64,000 nt of DNA from the NCBI RefSeq assembly GCF_001581005.1, contig NZ_LHZV01000059.1, forward strand, positions 1 to 64,000. The letters run 5' to 3'. The notes beneath the pieces were generated by a model, which saw nothing but the letters and a program-made list of their open reading frames with translations, did not search any database and was not told the DNA's origin. A program made the position numbers and the translations under genes. Origin of the DNA: Acetobacter orleanensis. GTDB taxonomy: Bacteria > Pseudomonadota > Alphaproteobacteria > Acetobacterales > Acetobacteraceae. Position 1 is the stretch's first letter, and every line of letters starts with the position of its first letter. Of this stretch, positions 27,279-35,601 are shown piece by piece.

Positions 27279-27860
27279 TCATTCCCTTTGGGCGTTTATA
27301 CCTTCTGCCGCATCGGCCGCCCGCCACTGCACCCACCCTGCCACTGCCAGCGCGACAAAGGCGGCGTAGAGGCCCGCTGTCAGATACAGCTCGCGCACCA
27401 CAAACAGGCCAGTATAGAGCACGTCCACCACCAGCCACACGACCCAACTTACCAGATAACGCCGGGCCATCCACACCTGCCCGAGAATACTGAATGCACT
27501 CAGCAGCGCATCCAAAATGGGATTAGGGTCATCCGTCCAGTGCAGCAGGGCGGCCCCCATAAGCAGTCCGGCAACAAGGCCCAAGGCAACACCGCCCACC
27601 ACCGCATTACGTGGGGGCTGCACACTCCACACTGCGCCGTCATGCGCCACACCGCGCAGCCAGCCCCACCAGCCATAGAGCGACAAGGCCGCAAATACCC
27701 CTTGCAACGCTGTATCCGCGTAGAGATGCGCCTGCCAGAACACCACGCCATACAACACGGAAGCAACCAGCATAACCGGCCAGCACAGCATGAGTCTGCG
27801 GCCCGTTAGCCACACGCCTGCCGCGCTGAACAGCACGGCAAGCACTTCCAGCAGACTCAT
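27279..27860 (-). CDS. pnuC: PnuC-family vitamin-precursor transporter
   Basis: 193 residues with seven predicted helices. PnuC features include WPVMLVASVLYGVVFWQAHLYADTALQ, where the W-x-x-x... aromatic and Asp residues line the channel, and LVSWVVWLVVDVLYTGLFV near the end. PnuC proteins transport nicotinamide riboside and related ribosides; PnuT relatives carry thiamine. Its start overlaps the kinase-like gene stop by four bases, so product trapping by phosphorylation is likely. Substrate is not certain. Confidence 0.87.
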   Translation of the reverse strand: MSLLEVLAVLFSAAGVWLTGRRLMLCWPVMLVASVLYGVVFWQAHLYADTALQGVFAALSLYGWWGWLRGVAHDGAVWSVQPPRNAVVGGVALGLVAGLLMGAALLHWTDDPNPILDALLSAFSILGQVWMARRYLVSWVVWLVVDVLYTGLFVVRELYLTAGLYAAFVALAVAGWVQWRAADAAEGINAQRE

Positions 27861-29071
27861 TGCGGAGCAGCCGGAACGCGGGCCAGTTCAGCAGGTAGCC
27901 AGTCCAGCAGGTCACGCCCCTCCGCTGAGGCAAACCAGCGGGCATGGTCCAGAAGATATTCGGTATAGGCGACCTCGGCGGATGCCGCGTCCTTCAGCAA
28001 CGTGCCGAAATACGCCACTTCCGAAAAAGCAAATTCCACATGCACCAACGGCATAAACGCCACCAGCAAGGCGCGCTCTACAGCACTCAGCCGCCGCACA
28101 CTCTGGTAGCCTTCCATTACGGCCCGCATCTGCTGATAGACCACAACACCCGGCGCGGGCAGGTCCAGCCACTTCACCCCACTGCGCTCCAACGCTACGG
28201 CGAGATCAAACACCGCACAGGTGCGGTCTGCCATGCCAAAATCCAGAACGCTGGTAATGCCCGCCTCATACCCCGTCGCCCAGAGAAGGTTGGAACCGTG
28301 CCAGTCCCCGTGCCCCCAGCAGGGTGTTACATGCGCCAGCAAGGGGCGCAGTTTTGCATGAAACGGCTCCAACACGGCCTGCACATCCTGCTCCCACGGG
28401 CGGCCTGCCAGTTGTGGGGCCAACCCCGGCTGCTGCGCGCACCATTCCCGCAAGGCAGGCAGAAGGTCCGCCTGCCCCACAGCCACCATGCTGGAAACCA
28501 GCGGACAGGTGTTACCTCGCGCCGGGGCGTCAAACCCCTCCGCCGCCTTGTGCAGCCGCGCCAGTTCAGCTCCAGCCACACGCGCGTGGTCAGCAGACTG
28601 ATAGGGCTGCCACGACATGGTGTCCCGATACAAATCCTCCCCATGTGCGGGTAGAAAAAGCTCGTACGTCCAGATGCCTTGCGTAACCGCCGTGGTCCCA
28701 CTGCCTGTGCTCAGCACCGTGCTGACAGGAATGGAACGCTCCCGCAGATGCTGCATAAAGGCGTGCTCTACCTCCAGCGCGGCCACGCTCCGCAACTGCG
28801 CATGGTGGCGTTTGACCACGACCGTCTTGGCGCCAACGCCTTTTAGCAACACAATCCCCGCAGCGGAAAAAGGCCGCATACTATGCCAGAGGATAGCCGT
28901 AACAGGGGGCAAAGAAGGATAATGCGCCAGCACGGACGCCACTTCCTCCTCTGTTAAAGGTGGCCAGTCGCGCTTGTCCTGCACACCATGCACACCAAAC
29001 TGGCCGGGCGCATCGGCCTTTGGTGACTGAGGGGATTGGCCGCTAAAAAGACGTGCGAGAATACCGCTCAT
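27857..29071 (-). CDS. Aminoglycoside-phosphotransferase-fold kinase, likely vitamin kinase
   Basis: 404 residues. The APH/choline-kinase fold shows VVVKRHHAQLRS (ATP-Lys region), the catalytic Brenner loop HGDWHGSNLLWA, and the metal-binding LDFGMADRTCAVFDLAVALE. It sits between a TonB receptor gene and pnuC with four-base coupling to pnuC, so it most probably phosphorylates the small molecule entering through PnuC (a thiamine-like or nicotinamide-riboside-like kinase). This is a context inference; antibiotic resistance is less likely. Confidence 0.75.
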   Translation of the reverse strand: MSGILARLFSGQSPQSPKADAPGQFGVHGVQDKRDWPPLTEEEVASVLAHYPSLPPVTAILWHSMRPFSAAGIVLLKGVGAKTVVVKRHHAQLRSVAALEVEHAFMQHLRERSIPVSTVLSTGSGTTAVTQGIWTYELFLPAHGEDLYRDTMSWQPYQSADHARVAGAELARLHKAAEGFDAPARGNTCPLVSSMVAVGQADLLPALREWCAQQPGLAPQLAGRPWEQDVQAVLEPFHAKLRPLLAHVTPCWGHGDWHGSNLLWATGYEAGITSVLDFGMADRTCAVFDLAVALERSGVKWLDLPAPGVVVYQQMRAVMEGYQSVRRLSAVERALLVAFMPLVHVEFAFSEVAYFGTLLKDAASAEVAYTEYLLDHARWFASAEGRDLLDWLPAELARVPAAPQ

Positions 29072-29076
29072 AACGG

Positions 29077-31625
29077 TCAGAACCCCGTGGACGCGGTAAA
29101 TAACGCAGCAAACCCACCGCCGATGTAATAATCCGGTGCACTGCCAGCAAGAGTGCTGCCGTAGCGGCCTGTTGTGCTTTTTGCATTCAGCGTTGGGTCT
29201 GCCACGCCGGACAGGTAATGCTGGTTGCTGATATTGATAAAGTTCATACGGAACTCCGGCTTGTGCAGCATGGCCACATCAGAAAGCCGGTAGCCCACGG
29301 CCAGATTGCCTGTGACATGGTCGGACATCCGTTCATCATTCATGAACGTAGCATATTGATGGCCGGTATATTTGAGGGTCGCGGTGCCAAAAAAATGCCC
29401 GTCATCGTAAGTCAGCCCGGCTGCGGCCTGAAGTGTCGGGCTGCGCACAGCCGTTTTACCGCGTGTGGGCAGCAGATCACCATTAGAGGCAATGTCATTA
29501 TCAATCGTGGCATGCAGATACTCACCGGACACATAGGGGCTGAAATGGTGCCATGGCCGCAAACCAAACTCCACATCCACGCCCCGGCTGGTTTGTCCAC
29601 CGGCATTCAGGGTAGATTGCACGAAGGACCCGTTTTCTGAAACCAGTGTAGCAACCTGCCTGTTTGTAAAATTGTAGTTAAACAGAGTAACGCTCCCCAC
29701 AAACCTGTCATCCGCATAACGGTAGCCGAGGTCTTCCGAGATGGAATACTCGTTCTTTACATGCGTGCTACCCTTGGTTTCCGTCTGGCCGGATGTCGGG
29801 TCAAACACATCATACAAAGCAGTTTCCGCCGGGGTGCGAAAATTGGTGGTTGCGCTGAAAAAGACCTGATGATGCGGTGTAATCTGGAAACGGGCGGCCA
29901 AACGCGGCAGCGGCACCTCGTTATTTGTATTCGCATGGTAGGCCGCACCGGGCATGGCGTTGGTGCCGGTACGCGTCATCATTACTTCCTTAAAACCGGC
30001 TGTCAGCAAAAGCCGGTCATGCAGCAAGGAAATTCTGTCACCCAGAAACAGCGCATTCGTTTGCGTCATGGTGTGGTTATTGGTGCCAAGCAGGGATGAC
30101 CCATCGGAGAGATGAATCCCGCTGCCCTCTCCACTGCTCCAGATGCTCGCGGCATAACCGGCATCCGAGACAGCAGTAAAACGCTGTTTTTGGTTATCAT
30201 CTGAATAATCATACCAATATCCGATAACCAGATCATTCACGCCGCGCTTCCATTCCAGCGCAGTTGTAAAGCCGGAACGATAACTGCGCTGTGTGTAATC
30301 GGACCGCACGGTGGCCCAACCATTTTGCGTGCTGGGTAACGTCAGCTCATCCGCCAAAGGCTGCGTGCCATTGTATAGGCCGGAAGTGGGCAGTTGCATA
30401 CCACCAGCGGCGTTGCCGTAAGCTCCTTGGGCGTACGGCGTCGCTTTTAGGGTCAAACCGTGTGCCAGATGCAACTCCACCGGGGCAGCCAGATACAACG
30501 TGCGTTCTGGTTGCCGGTAGAGCCGCCAGTAATCCGAGCCACCGGCTGCATCAGTCAGGTCATAATGTGAGGCGAGATTATTCGCGCCGTGAATACCGTC
30601 CTGTGCCCAGCTCTCTTTGGAAACCTGCGGATAATAGCTGTCAATCGCCTGATTCCATGAGCCGAGCAGAGAAGCCGTATTCCCGCGCCCCCAGTCCTTT
30701 TGCAGTTTGAAGTCCACATGCTGGCGCACATCCCGCCCCGGCCCGCGCCAGTTATCCGTGGCACCATGAGAGTAGGACACAAAGCCGCGCAGACCAGTCT
30801 TGCCAATCTCGCCGCTATCCAGACGGATAAACTCGCGGTTGGTGTCATAGGAGCCGTAAGAGATATCCACCTGCCCCCCGGCTTTTTCCGCCGGGGTACG
30901 AAAGCGCAGGCTCATCAGCCCGCCAGCAGCGTTCAGAACAGGACTGTCCAGATCGGCCGCCCCCTGCTGGAGGGCGACGCTGTCATAGTTCTCACTATCG
31001 GCAAACTGACTGGGGTAGCCGGTATAATAGGCAATATCATTCAGCGGCGCGCCTTCCAGCACATAGCCAATGGCATCACCGTTCAGGCCGCGTACGGAAA
31101 TATTGGTCTGTGGCGAAAACCCCAGCGGATCAGAAGACGCGACGTTGGCTCCGGGCAACAGCGCAACCAGATCAAACGCCGTGGCGGAGGGAGCCTGACG
31201 GGCAATAAAATCCGCCCCCACAACACTAATCGCCTTTGGCGCATCCTGCGGGCGCAGCAATCCCCCCCAGCATGGAGGGCCACTGGATCCGCATGGACCT
31301 CCACCTGTTCCGCGCCATGCGCCTGCACAGGACCGAGCGGGCGGGCGGCATTGCGCGGCACATCTTTAGCGGGCGAGCCGGAGGGGGGTAGGTGCTCTTC
31401 CGTTACGTTACGTCTGCCGACCACCCGCCTACTGCCGGTTTTTCCTGCCTTTGTCCTGTGCGCGGGATGGTCTACCGCATTACTTTTCTCAAGGCCACGC
31501 TCTGCAGCCAGACCACTTGTTTTCGCGCGCTCTGGCATAGTCTGCGCCCAAGCAGAAGCCGTGGCCGCTCCAGAGATAACAACAGTGGCCAGCAAAATCT
31601 GCCGTGTGTGCGCGCGCACCCGCAT
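29077..31625 (-). pseudogene. TonB-dependent receptor, frameshifted at a G7 tract
   Basis: Two frames together give a full receptor of about 848 residues. A signal peptide from 31625 (ILLATVVISGAATASAWAQ) and N-terminal segment run through HAGG in one frame. The plug and barrel (LRPQDAPKAISVVGADFI, then TNISVRGLNGDAIGYVLEG, barrel end at ...FTASTGF) follow in another. The break is at 31262-31268, seven C on the plus strand (seven G in the gene); one extra or two fewer G would rejoin the frames. It may be phase variation, real decay or a sequencing error. It lies six bases after the antiporter stop and six before the kinase-like gene, so it belongs to that operon. Confidence 0.82.
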
Positions 31626-31631
31626 ACGGGG

Positions 31632-32903
31632 TTATCCTTTCTCTCTTCCAGTCTGGCCAACAGGGTAAAATTTCTGCACCAGCGGCTTAATAGTCATCCC
31701 CTGTACAAGAATGGTGAAAACAACAACACTGTAACTGACAAACAAAAGCAGTTCCCGCTCTGGTCCACTCGGCAGGCTCAACGCCAGCGCAAGAGAAATC
31801 CCGCCCCGTAGGCCACCGCCCGTCAGCACAGCCAGAACCCCAAAGCGTTCCTGCCGCAGAACATATAAAGGCAAGGTGGCCAGAAACACGCTGGCTCCAC
31901 GCACAAGCACCGCAAGCGGCAACGCCAGACAGGCGGCAAGCATGACAGGCAGGGAAAAACTGAGTGAGAGAAGCTGAAACCCGATGATGACAAACAGAAG
32001 GGCGTTCAGCACTTCGTCAACATGACTCCAGAATCCCGCAAGGTCTACGCGGCCGTGCGGAGTAAGAGCCGCCTGCGCAACGGGTGCGCCAAAGATAAGC
32101 CCAGCCGCGACAACCGCAATCGGGCCGGACATACCCCATACAGCAGCAACGCTATACACGCCGCTGGCCAGCGTGAGGGAGATCAGCAGTTCTACATGCT
32201 GGTCCTGCACAGCCCGCAGGCCCAACACAGCCAGACCGCCCCCCAGAAGCCCAACGAGCAGACCTCCGCCTACTTCCCACAAAAAGGCTTCCGCAAGGCG
32301 CGTGGCATGAGCGGACCCACCCTCTATGGCGACACTGAGTGCTACTGTAAAAATCACCACGCCTACGCCGTCATTCAGCAGACTTTCTCCCGCAAACAGA
32401 GCCTGTATCGGGCCGGGCAGCCCCAGCCGCCGCAACATGCCCACAACGGAAACTGGGTCCGTAGGGGCCAGAATAGCGCCCAGCACCACACACCATGGGA
32501 AAGAAACGGAAAACCCCAGCAGGCTGAATACCACCCAGATGCCCAGAGCAAACAGCAAAACCGCCAGAAACGTGCCCAAAACGGCCAACGCAAGCACGGA
32601 ATATCTGCGCCCCCACAAGGCCCGCACATCGACTGTCTGTGCCCCGGCAAACAGCAGGAACGCCAGACCACCGTCCAGCAAGGTATGCGGCAGATCAACC
32701 TGCGCCAGCACAGCACGGGCCTGCCCCGCACCGGACCATGGCAGCAACGCCTCCGCCAGCAACAGTCCGCCAGCGGCAAATAGGGAAAACAGCAAAATAC
32801 CGATGGTCAGCGGCAGACGCAACAAGCGTTCGTTAAGCAGGGCAAACAGGGATGCCAGTCCAATAACCAATGCAAATAGGCCCAAAGACGTCACGCGCAG
32901 CAC
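31632..32903 (-). CDS. CPA1-type sodium/proton antiporter
   Basis: 423 residues with about 12 helices. The core has the CPA1 signature GAILAPTDPVSVVGMLRRLG (around residues 150-169) and ESLLNDGVGVVIFTVAL, holding the ion-binding Asp pair. Close relatives exchange Na+ or K+ for H+. The start is a GTG at 32901-32903. It is the first gene of a tightly spaced leftward set with the TonB receptor, the kinase-like gene and pnuC; coupling is only 7 bases. Confidence 0.87.
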   Translation of the reverse strand: MLRVTSLGLFALVIGLASLFALLNERLLRLPLTIGILLFSLFAAGGLLLAEALLPWSGAGQARAVLAQVDLPHTLLDGGLAFLLFAGAQTVDVRALWGRRYSVLALAVLGTFLAVLLFALGIWVVFSLLGFSVSFPWCVVLGAILAPTDPVSVVGMLRRLGLPGPIQALFAGESLLNDGVGVVIFTVALSVAIEGGSAHATRLAEAFLWEVGGGLLVGLLGGGLAVLGLRAVQDQHVELLISLTLASGVYSVAAVWGMSGPIAVVAAGLIFGAPVAQAALTPHGRVDLAGFWSHVDEVLNALLFVIIGFQLLSLSFSLPVMLAACLALPLAVLVRGASVFLATLPLYVLRQERFGVLAVLTGGGLRGGISLALALSLPSGPERELLLFVSYSVVVFTILVQGMTIKPLVQKFYPVGQTGREKG

Positions 32904-32991
32904 TCCCGCAAAACCTGCCTCCTGCTGAGCGGAAACAGCGCATCAAAACATTTAAGGTGCGGTCCGCCGCGTGGGGCTTTAACCGGCTGTA

Positions 32992-33435
32992 TCACTCTGC
33001 GATCCCGTCGCTTTGGACTTCTACATCCACAAAAATCTGGTTTGAGATGGAAAGATTTTCCAGCTCTGGCCGTTGCAATGCTTCAGACGCGCTCTGGGTC
33101 AGGGCCGCGGTAATGCCCTTCAGGTCTGCCAGCTCCTCCCGCACGTCCGCAAGGATTTCCAGCAGGGTCTGATGGTCTTCCGCTGCTCGCTTGTCCGTTC
33201 CACGACTGAGAACCGCACTCCCCACCATGAGTGCTGGTAACGCTACAAGCTGGATACAGTTGCTGATATAAAGCAGCGTATTCTGCCATTGCGGTGCCAG
33301 CAGAGGGATAAGCGAGAACAGGAGAAACACATAAACGCACCAGATACTGCCAAACAGCACGGTCATTCGGACTGCGATACTTTCATTCGCCCGGTTCAGC
33401 ATGTCCCTGAAAGTTTTTTCCACTGTCACTCCCAT
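32992..33435 (-). CDS. Low-affinity iron permease-like small membrane protein
   Basis: 147 residues. An N-terminal amphipathic stretch is followed by two membrane helices (VRMTVLFGSIWCVYVFLLFSLIPLL; LLYISNCIQLVALPALMVGSA) and then a cytoplasmic charged coiled-coil tail (LLEILADVREELADLKG). This layout is that of proteins annotated 'low affinity iron permease'. Iron transport is not proven for the family in bacteria. It is 88 bases upstream of the antiporter gene on the same strand. Confidence 0.65.
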   Translation of the reverse strand: MGVTVEKTFRDMLNRANESIAVRMTVLFGSIWCVYVFLLFSLIPLLAPQWQNTLLYISNCIQLVALPALMVGSAVLSRGTDKRAAEDHQTLLEILADVREELADLKGITAALTQSASEALQRPELENLSISNQIFVDVEVQSDGIAE

Positions 33436-33570
33436 ATCCCTGCCCGCTTTATATTACCCGGCCATGTGTTCATGGTCGCTTTGCCGGTCGGCAAGGACGG
33501 AGGTGTATCATACCATTTTCCAGAAGTCCGCAGCAGGATACGCGGAGCGATCACATACACGCACGAGCAA

Positions 33571-33760
33571 GACCCTTACTATGGACAGAACCCCGTTTTC
33601 GGCTGTGGCACACTGATTTTACAGGATAATAAAATTCTACTTCTGCGTCTCCTGCGTGCGCCAAAAAACCGGATGTAGGAGCCTGCCCTGCTGCGGAGGC
33701 GTTGCGTTTGAGACCATCCCTGCCGCTCTCGCACGGGAAGTTCTCGAAGAAACAGGATAG
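33571..33760 (+). pseudogene. NUDIX hydrolase remnant
   Basis: A broken NUDIX gene. In one frame PVFGCGTLILQDNKILLLR followed by APKN is seen up to the stop at about 33676. Shifted by one frame, from about 33675, CRSLPCCGGVAFETIPAALA then REVLEETG follows, which is a NUDIX box GG-x5-E-x7-REVxEE with the conserved residues; then comes a stop at 33758-33760. The Gly of GGxxxxxE spacing is one residue short. No full hydrolase can be made. Confidence 0.75.
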
Positions 33761-33960
33761 CGATCCAGCCCCCCAACTCTGCCCGGTGGGCCAGATGGGC
33801 GCCGCAGCGAACACATACAGGGTCGCCCCTGTTTGCACAGTATCGGTTTTACCGGACAGGCGCCAGACATGAGCCTCGCAAACATAGGCGTCTGGACTGG
33901 TTTGCGCTCACCTCCCTAGCCATATCGCTCACCCACGCCACAACTGTGGCGCTGGCAGCG

Positions 33961-34398
33961 TTAGGGGGTCAGCCCAGTGTCTGAAGCTTCCGCCACAGTA
34001 AGATGCAGACGGAAAAATGCGGGCTGTCCCTTCCGCGTGGCCGGATGCTGCTGGTAGACAGCCAGCGTGTATTTGCCGGGAAATGCGGCTTGCCCGGTCC
34101 ACCTGTCGGGCTGCGGGCTTTCCGCACTCTTATAAATCACAGTCCCAGACGGGTCTTTTACAACAAAAAATACACCCTTCTTGCGGGAATGACACAATAC
34201 ATCCAGCCTCTGCCCTTCCCTGAGGGCGAGATGAAATGGCATGATCTCCGCCCCTTCTACCGTGCCGGAGACCACTGTGCTGGTGTTATAGGCTGTAAGA
34301 TGTACCGTTCTGGCCTGCGCCGGAGCGTGTGGCTGAAGTGCTGCGCCTCCTAAAAGAAGGCTCCCTGCAAGCAGGACAATTTTTGCTTTTTTTGTCAT
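33961..34398 (-). CDS. Secreted protein of unknown function with a PPC-like beta domain
   Basis: 145 residues. A signal peptide (1-29, LLAGSLLLGGAALQP then APAQA) precedes an all-beta domain of about 110 residues. Segments such as MPFHLALREGQRLDVLC, FFVVKDPSGTVIY and FPGKYTLAVYQ resemble pre-peptidase C-terminal (PPC)-like or lysozyme-inhibitor-like modules. It is probably periplasmic. No specific function can be assigned. Confidence 0.65.
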   Translation of the reverse strand: MTKKAKIVLLAGSLLLGGAALQPHAPAQARTVHLTAYNTSTVVSGTVEGAEIMPFHLALREGQRLDVLCHSRKKGVFFVVKDPSGTVIYKSAESPQPDRWTGQAAFPGKYTLAVYQQHPATRKGQPAFFRLHLTVAEASDTGLTP

Positions 34399-34800
34399 GA
34401 ATCCTGTCTGCCTTTTTTGGGATTATCCCACACGCAGCATACTAGAGCCGCACCAGACGGATCAAGCAGAACACACGGCAGCACGAAATCGTCATAAACA
34501 GCTTGTTTTTTGAATCTTCACTACAGTTTTTTAAGAAAATTACTTTCTGACAAACTGTGCCACAGGATGCGCAATAGCAGGGACACCTCATACTACGCAT
34601 ACCCCTCTGCACAGCCTACGGGATCCGTCATAATTTCTTTGCGCAATGCACTGCGCTTGCCTACCTGCACCAGAATGTCATGTATAATTTATGGATTGGT
34701 TTATAGTGCCCCGACCTGACACTCTTACAGCCGGAAGATACTCCATGTTTCACGCAAAGCATAAATCTGCCGGGCACACCCACGCTCGCCTGTCCAACGC
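34399..34800. other. Intergenic stretch before mgtC
   Basis: About 400 A+T-richer bases with no convincing gene. TATAAT at 34683-34688 is a good -10 candidate for the rightward mgtC transcript, but no -35 box sits at the usual distance (TTGCCT at 34657-34662 is 20 bases away). A Mg2+-responsive leader is possible, yet I see no known riboswitch motif. Confidence 0.45.
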
Positions 34801-35505
34801 ATGATGACGACCCACCATAATTTTTGGGACACCGCACTTGCCTTGTCGGTTGCCTTTGCGCTTGGGACCATTATTGGTCTGGAGCGCCAGTATCGGCAAC
34901 GTACAGCAGGCTTACGGACAAACGTCCTTGTCGCCGTTGGGGCCGCCGCATTTGTGGATCTCGGGATACGCATGGGGGGTGCGGATGGATCTATCCGGGT
35001 AATTGCCTATGTCGTGTCCGGCATAGGTTTTCTAGGAGCTGGCGTCATCATGAAAGATGGAGGGCAGGTTCGGGGGCTGAACACAGCGGCAACACTCTGG
35101 TCAACCGCAGCAGTCGGTGCCTTCTCCGGCACAGGTCTGCCGGGAGAGGCCGCACTGGTTGCTCTGTTTATTCTTGCAGGCAACACGCTGTTGCGTCCGC
35201 TCGTTGCATTTGTTGATCGCCGTCCGTTGCGTCCAGATACGACGGAAGCGCTCTATCGGATGCATGTGGTCTGCCACCCGGAACATGTCTCCACAGCGCG
35301 TGATCTCTTGGCCGATGAACTGGAGCACCATAACTATCCCATACAGGATATTGAAACCTTGTCTGAAGGGGATGATTACGTCGAACTGGCGGCTCTGCTC
35401 GTCCCCACCTCTGCCGATCCGAAAGAATTGGATACCATGAGCGAGCATATTGCTCAAAACCGCGACATTATCAGCGCCACATGGAGTGTCAGCACCACCA
35501 ACTGA
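34801..35505 (+). CDS. MgtC/SapB family membrane protein
   Basis: 234 residues. Four or five membrane helices hold the family core ALGTIIGLERQYRQRTAGLRTNVLVAVG (about 21-48) and AYVVSGIGFLGAGVIMKDGG followed by GLNTAATLWSTAAVGAFSG. An ACT-like soluble C-terminal domain (about 150-234) follows. MgtC proteins aid magnesium or acid stress survival; the molecular mechanism is not settled. Upstream bases 34399-34800 hold the probable promoter. Confidence 0.87.
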   Translation: MMTTHHNFWDTALALSVAFALGTIIGLERQYRQRTAGLRTNVLVAVGAAAFVDLGIRMGGADGSIRVIAYVVSGIGFLGAGVIMKDGGQVRGLNTAATLWSTAAVGAFSGTGLPGEAALVALFILAGNTLLRPLVAFVDRRPLRPDTTEALYRMHVVCHPEHVSTARDLLADELEHHNYPIQDIETLSEGDDYVELAALLVPTSADPKELDTMSEHIAQNRDIISATWSVSTTN

Positions 35506-35601
35506 AGCAACCTCACATTCCGAACCATCTTGTGGCGGTGCGTAGAGCAGCCAATGCCTGCCTACCGCCCCAGAATACGCCACGAAACAGATGCTGCTCC
35601 C

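Noticed and set aside
30700-31668. Long plus-strand frames opposite the TonB receptor
   Set aside because: They are antisense shadows of the receptor coding frames, with unusual composition and no motif.
27096-33435. TPP or other riboswitch before the receptor-kinase-PnuC operon
   Set aside because: No CTGAGA / TPP-box or other known vitamin riboswitch motif is found upstream of the antiporter or receptor; only short spacers exist between genes.
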